A program made the position numbers and the translations under genes. The notes beneath the pieces are model-generated. The model worked only from the letters and a program-made list of their open reading frames with translations. It made no database searches and was not told the DNA's origin. Below, piece by piece: positions 1 through 6,951 of a DNA stretch of 13,316 bases. The DNA is from Candidatus Hodarchaeota archaeon (lineage in GTDB: Archaea > Asgardarchaeota > Heimdallarchaeia > Hodarchaeales > Hodarchaeaceae): the NCBI GenBank assembly GCA_016839665.1, contig JAEOTU010000274.1, positions 1 to 13,316 of the forward strand, read 5' to 3'. The stretch's first letter is position 1. Each line of letters begins with the position of its first letter.

Positions 1-66
1 AAGAAAAAGTCTAATCCGAAATAAATCGATATTATATTGCTAGATGTTACATTCGAATGAATTCAT

Positions 67-115
67 GAGCTCTTGTCTAAGCTCCTTCGAGAATAGATGA
101 GAACTGTTTTTTTTA
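67..115 (+). terminator. possible terminator of an upstream gene
   Basis: A short hairpin (GAGCT at 67-71 pairing with AGCTC at 80-84, 8-nt loop) is followed about 20 nt later by a run of eight T. This could end transcription from a gene left of the window, since archaeal termination often relies on T tracts. The T-rich stretch running into AA at about 107-116 could equally be part of the promoter for the gene at 158. The rest of 1-157 shows no convincing coding frame. Confidence 0.25.
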
Positions 116-157
116 ACTGGTTAGTTATTGCCTCCTCATACTTAGTAAGGGATATTT

Positions 158-1516
158 ATGGTTGAAACCGAAGTTTTAGTTGTTGGTGGGGGCCCTGCAG
201 GTGTAATCTCTGCTTTAACAGCTGCCAAATTGGGTAGTAAAGTGATTTTGATAGATGCAAAACCATATGAGGCGATTGGAAAAAAGACCTGTGGTGATGC
301 ATTAAACTTAGCACCAGCAACGTTTTTGGAGGAAAAGCTGGGTATAGAAAAGCCTTCTGGTGATGAGGTTGCTGATTACGTTGAGCATTTGATATTTAAA
401 ACCACTAAGGCTGAATTTCCAATTCGAGGGGATGGATATGTCTTGAACCGGCATCCTTATGGCCAACGTCTCCTAAAGACTGCAGAAGAATATGGTGTTG
501 AAGTACGACCCGAAACTAAGGCAAAAAAAGCAATAGTCGATGGGGATGTTGTGAAAGGAGCGATAGTTGAAGACAAAAAAAGCAAGGATACATATGAAAT
601 TCATGCTAAGATAACAATTGATTGCTCAGGAAGAAACTTTCGAATTCGACGCACTCTTCCCCCTGACGACTTTTCACTTCTTGAGCATACGATGGAGAAA
701 CGGGATGTCGCTGTCTCTTATCGTGAGATTATCCGATTAAAAGGAGAAGATCATCCGTATCAGAACAAGATATTCTTGATCTATCGCGAGGAAATCCCAG
801 AACCTGGCTATTTTTGGGTCTTTACAAAAGGTCCTAAGAGACTCAATGTTGGTATTGGTTGGTTTCTTGAACCTAGATTGAGAGGAATGAAAGAGCATTT
901 TCAAGAGGTTTTACACAAATATTATTATCCCCCAGGTTCGTACGAGGTGGAAGATAAGGGAGGATACACTATCCCTACTCGTTATCCCCTAACAAACGCG
1001 GTTGCTTCAGGGTTCCTAACTGCTGGTGATGCTGCGTTTCATGTGAATCCTTTATCAGCAGAGGGACATGGACCAGCTTTGACTGCTGGTTATTATGCGG
1101 GGAAAGCAGCAGCAGAAGCAATAGAGGCAAACGATATCTCTGAGGAAAAGCTGTGGCAATATAATGTAGATGTAATGAAACACTTTGGTCTTAGTCATAC
1201 TAAAGTCCAATTATTCACGGCTGCATTACGTCACATCAAAGTAAAAGGTGTTGAGTTCCTTCTAAGGCGGAAAATTCTGAACCAAGACCAGTTCGTTGAT
1301 CTACACGCAGGTAAAGAGTTGGGGTTCTTTGCTACTTTGAAAATTGCGATCAAAGCTTTTCCTCGTTATGGTATACTCTTCCAGCTCTCGAAAATTGTTA
1401 AAGGAGCACAATTCTTTGAAGAATTATTTGCCAATTATCCTGATAATCCAGATGATTACCCTGCTTGGCTGGCTCAGTTTGAAAAAAGAATGGAACAAGT
1501 TCGTACAATCAAATGA
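158..1516 (+). CDS. geranylgeranyl reductase family FAD-dependent oxidoreductase
   Basis: A 452-residue flavoprotein of the geranylgeranyl reductase (GGR) family, which in archaea hydrogenates the double bonds of geranylgeranyl lipid chains to make saturated membrane lipids. Visible motifs, in order: the dinucleotide-binding GGGPAG at residues 10-15 after a beta strand; the family cysteine in KKTCGDAL (Cys45); DCSGR at 155-159; the substrate-site motif GYFWVF (Tyr218, Trp220, Phe222) followed by GIG at 232-234; and the second FAD motif AGDAAFHVNPLSAEGHG at 289-305. Family members usually have Pro after the Phe of the YxWxFP motif, but here it is Thr223. The C-terminal helical region (about 310-452) is full length. 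The ATG is preceded by the purine-rich AAGGGA at 147-152, a plausible ribosome site. The enzyme probably acts at the membrane face on phospholipid or isoprenoid substrates. The exact substrate (archaeal lipid, quinone tail or other prenyl chain) cannot be told from sequence. Confidence 0.9.
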   Translation: MVETEVLVVGGGPAGVISALTAAKLGSKVILIDAKPYEAIGKKTCGDALNLAPATFLEEKLGIEKPSGDEVADYVEHLIFKTTKAEFPIRGDGYVLNRHPYGQRLLKTAEEYGVEVRPETKAKKAIVDGDVVKGAIVEDKKSKDTYEIHAKITIDCSGRNFRIRRTLPPDDFSLLEHTMEKRDVAVSYREIIRLKGEDHPYQNKIFLIYREEIPEPGYFWVFTKGPKRLNVGIGWFLEPRLRGMKEHFQEVLHKYYYPPGSYEVEDKGGYTIPTRYPLTNAVASGFLTAGDAAFHVNPLSAEGHGPALTAGYYAGKAAAEAIEANDISEEKLWQYNVDVMKHFGLSHTKVQLFTAALRHIKVKGVEFLLRRKILNQDQFVDLHAGKELGFFATLKIAIKAFPRYGILFQLSKIVKGAQFFEELFANYPDNPDDYPAWLAQFEKRMEQVRTIK

Positions 1517-1528
1517 TTGTTTAAGTCA

Positions 1529-1542
1529 ACCTTTAATACTTA
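1529..1542 (+). promoter_or_regulatory. possible TATA-like element before tnaA
   Basis: CCTTTAATACTTAT lies in the 49-bp gap between the reductase and the lyase gene, centred about 30 nt before the TTG and 45 nt before the ATG at 1581. An archaeal start site about 26 nt downstream would give a short 5' leader and favour the ATG at 1581. The evidence is only an A/T-rich match, so the two genes could also simply be co-transcribed. Confidence 0.25.
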
Positions 1543-1565
1543 TTTTTTCATGAAATTAGATTATA

Positions 1566-2966
1566 TTGGAAAAGATTGAAATGACAGATAACGAACTGAA
1601 ATTAAATCCCCCTCCTTTCAAGATTAAAGTAGTCGAACCAATCAAAAAGACCACGCGGGAGGAACGTAAGAAATTATTAGAAGAAGCAGGATATAATTTC
1701 TTTAATATCGCAGCTGAAAACATCTACATTGATTTATTAACTGATTCAGGAACTTCAGCTATGTCCGATTATCAATGGGCTGGACTAATGTTGGGTGATG
1801 AGTCTTATGCACAATGTAAGAATTTCTTCAATCTTCAAAACGTTGTTCAGGATATAACTGGTTATAAATACTTTATTCCAACACACCAAGGACGTAGTGC
1901 TGAAAATCTGATTTGTTATGCACTTAATCTCGATCATACAAAAGTAACTGTCTCTAATCAATTCTTTGATACTACACGTGCCAATATCGAAACATCAGGA
2001 GCAAAAGCATACGATTTTGTCATACAAGAAGCCTATAAACCATCATTAATACATGATTTTAAGGGAAATCTTAATACAAGTGATTTAGAAGATTATATTC
2101 AAAACAAAGGTGATGTGTCACTAATAGTTGTCACCGTGACAAACAATGCAGGAGGAGGACAGCCTGTTTCGCTTACAAATATTATTGAAGTTTCAAGAAT
2201 TGCTAAAATGAACAAAATCCCTTTCTTTCTAGATGCAGCCCGTTTTGCTGAAAATGCTTATTTCATTAAACTACGTGAGAAAAAATATCAGACTCTGTCT
2301 CCAAAAGAAATTGCACGAAAAATGTTTTCCTATGCTGATGGTTGTATGGTCAGTGCGAAAAAAGATGGTCTTGTCAATATTGGAGGATTTATCGCTCTTA
2401 ATGACGAACAAATCTATCGTAGGATCAAAGAACGTATGACTGTAATAGAAGGATTTCCTACATACGGTGGACTCGCTGGACGTGATTTGGAGGCTATTGC
2501 TAGAGGTTTGACAGAAGTTTTAAAAGAAGATTATCTCGAATATAGACACCAGCAACTTCAATATTTAGGAAAAGGTTTAGAGAAAGGTGGAGTTCCATTT
2601 ATAAAACCAGTTGGAGGTCATTCCATAAATTTGGATGTGAAAAGTTTTCTGCCACATATCCCGCAATCACAATTTCCAGCCTGGGCGCTTACGATTGCCT
2701 TATATGAATATCATGGTATTCGAGCGGCTGAGTTGGGGGCCGTGGCATTTGGTCATCAACAAGATGATGGAAAATGGATTTTTCCTGAGCTAGAACAGGT
2801 TCGACTGGCAATCCCTCGGCGAGTTTATTCACAGGAACATCTCAATTATGTTATTGATTCTGTTGTAGCTCTCTACGAACAGAGAACAAAGATAACCGGG
2901 ATGAAAATTATATATGATCCTGGTGTACTTCGACACTTCACTGCAGAATTTCGTCCTATAGATTAA
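1566..2966 (+). CDS. tnaA: tryptophanase (tryptophan indole-lyase) family PLP enzyme
   Basis: A beta-eliminating lyase of 466 residues, the usual length for tryptophanase and tyrosine phenol-lyase. These PLP enzymes cleave Trp or Tyr to indole or phenol plus pyruvate and ammonia. Landmarks: IDLLTDSGT at 55-63, Tyr81, THQGR ending at Arg110, Asp223 and Arg226 around the PLP ring, the PLP lysine Lys266 in SAKKDGLVNIGG, and the carboxylate-binding Arg413 in VRLAIPRR. Much of the backbone resembles tyrosine phenol-lyase (SDYQWAG, GGLAGRD). However, the three residues I can compare from memory are tryptophanase-like: Asp135 (Thr124 in Citrobacter TPL, Asp137 in E. coli TnaA), Leu390 (Arg381 in TPL, hydrophobic in TnaA) and His457 (Phe448 in TPL, His463 in TnaA). 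The listed start is TTG. The ATG at 1581, with GGAAAAG at 1568-1574 before it, is an equally good or better start and gives 461 residues. No TnaC-like leader peptide fits in the 49-bp gap upstream. Confidence 0.9.
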   Translation: MEKIEMTDNELKLNPPPFKIKVVEPIKKTTREERKKLLEEAGYNFFNIAAENIYIDLLTDSGTSAMSDYQWAGLMLGDESYAQCKNFFNLQNVVQDITGYKYFIPTHQGRSAENLICYALNLDHTKVTVSNQFFDTTRANIETSGAKAYDFVIQEAYKPSLIHDFKGNLNTSDLEDYIQNKGDVSLIVVTVTNNAGGGQPVSLTNIIEVSRIAKMNKIPFFLDAARFAENAYFIKLREKKYQTLSPKEIARKMFSYADGCMVSAKKDGLVNIGGFIALNDEQIYRRIKERMTVIEGFPTYGGLAGRDLEAIARGLTEVLKEDYLEYRHQQLQYLGKGLEKGGVPFIKPVGGHSINLDVKSFLPHIPQSQFPAWALTIALYEYHGIRAAELGAVAFGHQQDDGKWIFPELEQVRLAIPRRVYSQEHLNYVIDSVVALYEQRTKITGMKIIYDPGVLRHFTAEFRPID

Positions 2967-3033
2967 AACTGAATTCAATACACACACAAGTGAACGAATA
3001 AATTAGATCCATTCAAATCATCGAAATCTTAGT

Positions 3034-3099
3034 AATAATCTAGTATGGTTTTGGCAAGCTCAATTTGATACCAAAATGAAACAGGTTCGTCGAATATAA
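3034..3099 (+). pseudogene. 3' remnant of a second geranylgeranyl reductase gene
   Basis: Reading from 3052, the frame gives WQAQFDTKMKQVRRI and then a stop at 3097-3099. The C-terminus of the intact reductase at 158-1516 reads WLAQFEKRMEQVRTIK and then stop. Nine of fifteen residues match, with conservative changes at several others. By hand count, 35 of 48 nucleotides are identical over the final codons, and the stops lie one codon apart. Similarity continues upstream to about 3034 (ATAATC followed by AG in both) if a 6-nt gap is allowed, then fades. There is no start codon or upstream frame, and an in-frame TAG at 3004-3006 closes it off. It therefore looks like the decayed tail of a paralogue, left after deletion of the rest. 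Confidence 0.6.
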
Positions 3100-3155
3100 A
3101 AACAGCTGAATGAATCTTTGTTCAACGACTTAGGCAATTTTTCTTAAAAGGGACT

Positions 3156-3191
3156 AAAAAAAGTTAATTTTCGAGAACCTAATAGGCTCTC
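3156..3191 (-). terminator. candidate terminator in the tnaA-uvrA gap
   Basis: The segment 3173-3191 folds as a hairpin: GAGA pairs with TCTC and CCT with AGG, with one A-C mismatch between them and a 3-nt AAT loop. Read on the minus strand, it is followed 11 nt later by seven T (A-run at 3156-3162 on the plus strand). It could end uvrA transcription, but it lies more than 400 nt beyond the uvrA stop. On the plus strand, a T-rich patch at 3138-3145 could serve tnaA. Confidence 0.35.
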
Positions 3192-3603
3192 TGTAAATTT
3201 ATTGGTACCACTTTCTCGTTCTTTGGACGCATTGATTTTCTCATTGGTGAGAAAAGTGATCCGAAAATTGAACCGAAGAAAGCTGTTCCATTATAATTTG
3301 GTTTTATATTGTGTCTAATCATTTTATTTTCCTTCTATGTATTTTTTATTAAAATAAAGCTTGTATGAATGAAAATTGTGTCTATAAAAAGATAATCGTA
3401 ATGAAAATCTTCCGCACCCGTCTATTACTTTAGACTACGATCACTTGCTTGCTACTATAAATTGCAAGTAATCAAGACACTTGTTTTATTCTTGCTTTGC
3501 ATGTAATCATCCTTGTAATATGTTTAAATAATTTTGGTTTGTGGTGAAATTCTACATTCTGGTCGAGGGAATTGAATATTAATGTAGATAATCTTATTGA
3601 CGA

Positions 3604-6501
3604 TTAATTGGTCGTTCTAACTGACGATTTTGCTGAAGTAGTTGATTCTGCGACTTGAAAGATTTCTCGCAAATACATTCCTGTGGGACATTCATTCTTC
3701 GCAATTTCTTCGGGTGTTCCCGTAGCAAGTACTTGCCCTCCTTTATCTCCACCTTCGGGTCCTAACTCGATGATCCAATCAGCTGTTTTGATAACATCTA
3801 AATTATGTTCAATTACTACTACTGTATTGCCTTCTTTGACTAGCCTCTGAAGAACAGATAGAAGGTAAGAGATATCATGCGTTGAAAGACCTGTGGTTGG
3901 CTCGTCGAGAATGTAAAATGTTTTTCCGGTGGATCGTTTTGAAAGTTCCTTCGACAATTTGACTCGTTGTGCCTCTCCTCCTGATAAAGTTGTTGCTGGT
4001 TGACCTAATTGGATATAACTCAACCCAACGTCAACGATTGTTTGTAATTTGTGTTTTATTTTTGGGATATTTGTAAAGAACTCCAAAGCTTCCTCAACTG
4101 TCATATCTAAGATATCAGCGATGGTTTTACCTTTATAACGAATCTCCAGTGTTTCAGAATTATAGCGTTTACCTTTGCATTCATCACAGGTGATCCATAC
4201 GTCTGGTAAAAAGGATAACTCAATTTTAATCTGTCCTCCGCCACTACATGCCTCACATCGTCCACCCTTCACATTGAAACTAAAGCGTCCCTGCTTATAT
4301 CCTCTTACTTTTGCTTCCTTGGTTAAGGTAAATAATGCTCGAATATGATCCCAAACACCAGTGTAAGTTGCTGGGTTACTACGAGGGGTCCTTCCAATCG
4401 GACTTTGGTCAATATTGATTACTTTATCAACATATTCCAATCCTTCAAACTTTTTATGTGCTCCAACCTTTTCCCGTGACCTGTGAAGATATTTCATGAG
4501 TCCTGGATAAAGTGTATCATTCATCAATGTGGATTTGCCTGATCCTGAGACACCAGTAATACAGATAAAGCGGCCAAGTGGAAAATCAACATCAATACTT
4601 TTCAAGTTGTTTGCTGTAGCACCAATTATTTTGATACTTTCTCCATTTCCAATTTTACGGCTTTCTGGGATCATAATCTGTTTCTTCCCCGAAATGTAGG
4701 CGCCAGTTGTGGAAGCAGTACAGCTCATTATATCTTCAGGTGTTCCTTGAACTACCAATGTCCCACCATGGATACCAGGCCCAGGTCCTAAGTCTATCAC
4801 GTGGTCTGCTGCCAAAATTGTCTGATGATCGTGCTCGACAGCCAAAACTGTATTTCCTATCGACCGAAGATTCTTTAAAGATTCGAGTAGCTTTCCTTGA
4901 TCACGAGCGTGGAGTCCAATAGATGGTTCATCTAAAACATAAGTAACACCGACTAAAGCTGATCCAATCTGTGTTGCTAACCGAATTCTTTGTGATTCCC
5001 CACCTGATAGAGTCATAGATGCTCTGATTAAGGTTAAATAAGGCAATCCGACGGAAATAAGAAAATCTAGTCGTGATTCAATCTCTCGTAAGATGTTTGT
5101 AGCAATTTTTGCATGGTTTTCTGACAGTTGTGGACGTAAATCTTTAACCCATGTTAGACATTTGTCAACTGTCCTTTCTGAAACGTCGACAATGCTCTGA
5201 CCTAAGATAGTAACTGCAAGTGATTCAGGTTTTAAGCGTTTTCCTTTACATGATTCACAAAATCTTTTTCTCATGAATTGTTCATAATAGGCACGAGCGC
5301 TTTCACTCTTAGTTTCTCGGTATCTCCGCTTTATACTATTTATAATACCTTCATGACGATGTCTTTTGGATTCCCATCGGCTTCTATCTGACTCAAACAC
5401 AACACTCATTGCTTGTTCTGACCCATAGAGTAATCTGTCAATGACTCCTGATGGTAGATCCTTAAGTGGAGTATCTACTGAAAAATCACTCCACACTTTC
5501 GCCAATGACGTATAATAAGAGTATCGCCATGTTCCAGGTGTTAAGGGCTTATTCATGACACCTCCTCCTCGATAAGATAGATTAGGGTCAGTAATTATTA
5601 ACTCTGGATCAACACGAAGTGTTGTGCCTAGTCCTTGACACTCTGGACATGACCCCCATGGTGAATTAAAGCTGAAGTTCCGCGGTTTCAATTCTTCATA
5701 GGAGAGTTCGCAATCAGGACACGCATAATTTTCACTAAAGAAGAAATCTTTATCTGTGTCTGATTTTTCGGAGTCAATACGAGAAATCACGACTAATCCG
5801 TCTCCTAAGTTCAGAGCTTGTTCTATTGCTTCAATTAATCGTTTTTTGATCGAAGCTTTCAAAACAAGACGATCTACAATGGCTTCGATAGTATGAAGTT
5901 TGTAGCGATCAAGTTTGGGTGGATCCGCAAGCTCATATTCGGTTTCATCAACCCTTACACGTACAAATCCCATTTCACTCAAGCGATCCCATTGAGTATG
6001 ATGAGTACCCTTTTTTCCTCGTATGATAGGAGCTAAAACTTTGATTCGTGTCCCTTCCTCCCATGTTAGTATAGTTCTGACAATGGATTGAGGAGTTTGG
6101 ATCCGTAACTCTTTATCGCATGATGTGCAATGAGGAATACCAATATTCGCAAATAATAATCGTAAATAATCAAAAATTTCAGTCTGTGTACCAACAGTGG
6201 ATCGTGGATTCTTACTAGTTGTCTTTTGTTCAATACTAACTGCAGGACTAAGTCCCTCAATTAATTCTACATCTGGCTTCTGCATTCGTTCCAAAAATTG
6301 ACGAGCGTAGGCACTCAAAGATTCCACATAGCGACGCTGCCCCTCCGCAAAAATCACGTCAAAAGCTAGACTGGATTTACCTGATCCACTAACTCCTGTG
6401 ATCACAACCAACTGATTACGGGGAATGCTTACTGTTAAATTCCGAAGATTGTGGACCTTAGCATTCTGTACATAAATTACTTCTTTTTTCTCTTCTACCA
6501 T
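3604..6501 (-). CDS. uvrA: excinuclease ABC subunit A (UvrA)
   Basis: A complete 965-residue UvrA, the damage-recognition ATPase that loads UvrB at bulky DNA lesions in bacterial-type nucleotide excision repair. It has two ABC modules. The first has Walker A GVSGSGKSS at 36-44, signature LSGGES at 498-503, Walker B LDEPSIGL at 523-530 and switch His557. The second has GVSGSGKST at 650-658, LSGGEA at 839-844, LDEPTTGL at 865-872 and His899. Cysteine pairs of the zinc modules are all present: Cys125/128 with Cys415/418, Cys261/264 with Cys285/288, and Cys749/752 with Cys772/775. Nothing is truncated. The ATG start sits about 30 nt after a TATA-like element and lacks a clear Shine-Dalgarno, suggesting a near-leaderless transcript. 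No uvrB or uvrC is in the window. Archaea with UvrABC are generally thought to have acquired it from bacteria, so transfer is plausible here. Confidence 0.97.
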   Translation of the reverse strand: MVEEKKEVIYVQNAKVHNLRNLTVSIPRNQLVVITGVSGSGKSSLAFDVIFAEGQRRYVESLSAYARQFLERMQKPDVELIEGLSPAVSIEQKTTSKNPRSTVGTQTEIFDYLRLLFANIGIPHCTSCDKELRIQTPQSIVRTILTWEEGTRIKVLAPIIRGKKGTHHTQWDRLSEMGFVRVRVDETEYELADPPKLDRYKLHTIEAIVDRLVLKASIKKRLIEAIEQALNLGDGLVVISRIDSEKSDTDKDFFFSENYACPDCELSYEELKPRNFSFNSPWGSCPECQGLGTTLRVDPELIITDPNLSYRGGGVMNKPLTPGTWRYSYYTSLAKVWSDFSVDTPLKDLPSGVIDRLLYGSEQAMSVVFESDRSRWESKRHRHEGIINSIKRRYRETKSESARAYYEQFMRKRFCESCKGKRLKPESLAVTILGQSIVDVSERTVDKCLTWVKDLRPQLSENHAKIATNILREIESRLDFLISVGLPYLTLIRASMTLSGGESQRIRLATQIGSALVGVTYVLDEPSIGLHARDQGKLLESLKNLRSIGNTVLAVEHDHQTILAADHVIDLGPGPGIHGGTLVVQGTPEDIMSCTASTTGAYISGKKQIMIPESRKIGNGESIKIIGATANNLKSIDVDFPLGRFICITGVSGSGKSTLMNDTLYPGLMKYLHRSREKVGAHKKFEGLEYVDKVINIDQSPIGRTPRSNPATYTGVWDHIRALFTLTKEAKVRGYKQGRFSFNVKGGRCEACSGGGQIKIELSFLPDVWITCDECKGKRYNSETLEIRYKGKTIADILDMTVEEALEFFTNIPKIKHKLQTIVDVGLSYIQLGQPATTLSGGEAQRVKLSKELSKRSTGKTFYILDEPTTGLSTHDISYLLSVLQRLVKEGNTVVVIEHNLDVIKTADWIIELGPEGGDKGGQVLATGTPEEIAKNECPTGMYLREIFQVAESTTSAKSSVRTTN

Positions 6502-6525
6502 GACAGGATATTCCTACTTAGTGCA

Positions 6526-6540
6526 ACTTTTTAAAGATAC
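6526..6540 (-). promoter_or_regulatory. TATA-like promoter element of uvrA
   Basis: On the minus strand, ATCTTTAAAAAGTT is centred about 30 nt before the uvrA ATG at 6501. With the usual archaeal spacing of about 26 nt from TATA centre to transcription start, the mRNA would begin within a few bases of the start codon. No strong ribosome-binding motif lies between, which supports a leaderless or near-leaderless transcript. The call rests on composition and spacing only. Confidence 0.45.
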
Positions 6541-6600
6541 AGAAGCTGGTAAAGTAATAGAGAAGGTTATTGGCCCATTTTCCACTATACTTGATAATTC

Positions 6601-6632
6601 ATTCCCCGTTTTATACACAAAAAACGAGGAAT
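6601..6632. repeat. 12-bp inverted repeat between uvrA and the exporter operon
   Basis: Left arm ATTCCCCGTTTT (6601-6612) and right arm AAAACGAGGAAT (6621-6632) are complementary at 11 of 12 positions, separated by 8 nt. The single mismatch is C6606 against A6627. It could be a hairpin in a transcript or a dyad bound by a dimeric regulator. It lies about 100 nt upstream of uvrA and about 320 nt upstream of the exporter, nearer the uvrA promoter. No T tract directly follows the right arm, so a simple terminator is less likely. Confidence 0.7.
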
Positions 6633-6779
6633 CGTTTTCTGTCCCTGTAATCAATTCTGTGATAATATAGATCACGTTTGAATCTAGAAATATAAAACAT
6701 AGTCATACGTCAATCAAAGATAGCTTTCTCTAAAAAGATAATTTCTGGTCTTTTTACAGATGTTTCCTTTAAAAGTCTA

Positions 6780-6793
6780 ACATTCCAGAATGT
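6780..6793. promoter_or_regulatory. possible operator dyad ACATTC-CA-GAATGT
   Basis: ACATTC at 6780-6785 and GAATGT at 6788-6793 are perfect inverted 6-mers around a 2-nt centre, the architecture expected for a helix-turn-helix dimer site. It sits about 160 nt upstream of the exporter start, farther than a typical archaeal repressor site that overlaps TATA. The regulatory role is therefore only inferred. Confidence 0.3.
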
Positions 6794-6920
6794 GATAGTT
6801 TTTCTTATGATTCGTGTTTGTTAGATTAAAAATACAATGTTTATGTCCTTCGGAAGGAAAAGTTATGATAAATGAGAGTTAAATTTTCCCTTTCTATGAC
6901 TTTCTTGCCAACAACAACTT

Positions 6921-6930
6921 ACTTTTAAGT
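6921..6930 (+). promoter_or_regulatory. TATA-like promoter element of the ABC exporter operon
   Basis: ACTTTTAAGT is centred 26 nt before the ATG at 6952. That is the archaeal TATA-to-start distance if transcription begins at or next to the ATG. There is no Shine-Dalgarno between them, consistent with a leaderless first gene. This contrasts with the strong ribosome site of the second gene. Confidence 0.45.
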
Positions 6931-6951
6931 GGAAAAAGCATAATTCTATTC

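Larger units (their letters stand above)
2967..3603. other. AT-rich intergenic region between convergent tnaA and uvrA
   Basis: No intact gene is visible in these 637 bp on either strand. The region contains a short remnant of a geranylgeranyl reductase gene (3034-3099), a hairpin with neighbouring A/T run (3156-3191), and a weaker dyad, ACTTGC at 3443-3448 with GCAAGT at 3464-3469. A minus-strand A/T element near 3520-3535 sits ahead of a purine-rich stretch and an ATG at about 3502, but the frame it opens has only 15 codons. I saw no tRNA-like arms. The size of the gap is consistent with a decayed gene having occupied it. Confidence 0.6.
6502..6951. other. divergent intergenic region, uvrA / ABC exporter
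   Basis: These 450 bp separate two genes that point away from each other, so both promoters must lie here. I found no protein-coding frame worth calling. Visible structure: the TATA-like element for uvrA near 6531, a 12-bp-arm inverted repeat at 6601-6632, a 6-bp-arm dyad at 6780-6793, a small TCCTT/AAGGA dyad at 6846-6858 with a CGG loop, and a TATA-like element at 6923-6930 for the exporter. This is much longer than two minimal archaeal promoters require, which leaves room for regulator sites or a small RNA. Confidence 0.6.

Noticed and set aside
1344..1553. Overlapping 69-codon frame at the end of the reductase gene
   Set aside because: Out-of-frame shadow of a well-supported gene, with no family resemblance.
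1517..1580. TnaC-like regulatory leader peptide before tnaA
   Set aside because: No short frame with a Trp codon and a following proline stall site fits in this gap.
3186..3296. Open frame of 36 codons ending in IEPKKAVPL with protein-like composition
   Set aside because: It has no ATG/GTG start with a ribosome site and no recognisable family. It follows a stop immediately and is short enough to be chance. It might be another gene remnant, but I have nothing to align it to.
3443..3469. Inverted 6-mers ACTTGC and GCAAGT with a 15-nt loop
   Set aside because: Short arms and a long spacer are expected by chance in several hundred bases; no T tract or conserved context.
3455..3540. Minus-strand mini-ORF of 15 codons (from about 3502) with an upstream A/T element and AAGGATGAT
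   Set aside because: The promoter-like pattern is suggestive, but the peptide is very short and A/T-rich elements are common in this gap. A small RNA is possible but unsupported.
4707..4922. Plus-strand frame inside uvrA, and similar antisense frames inside both exporter genes
   Set aside because: They lie wholly within strongly conserved coding sequence on the other strand and have low-complexity, non-protein-like composition.
6846..6858. TCCTT-CGG-AAGGA, resembling a UUCG tetraloop hairpin
   Set aside because: Read as a UUCG loop, the stem fails after one pair. As a triloop it has only five pairs and no neighbouring T run.
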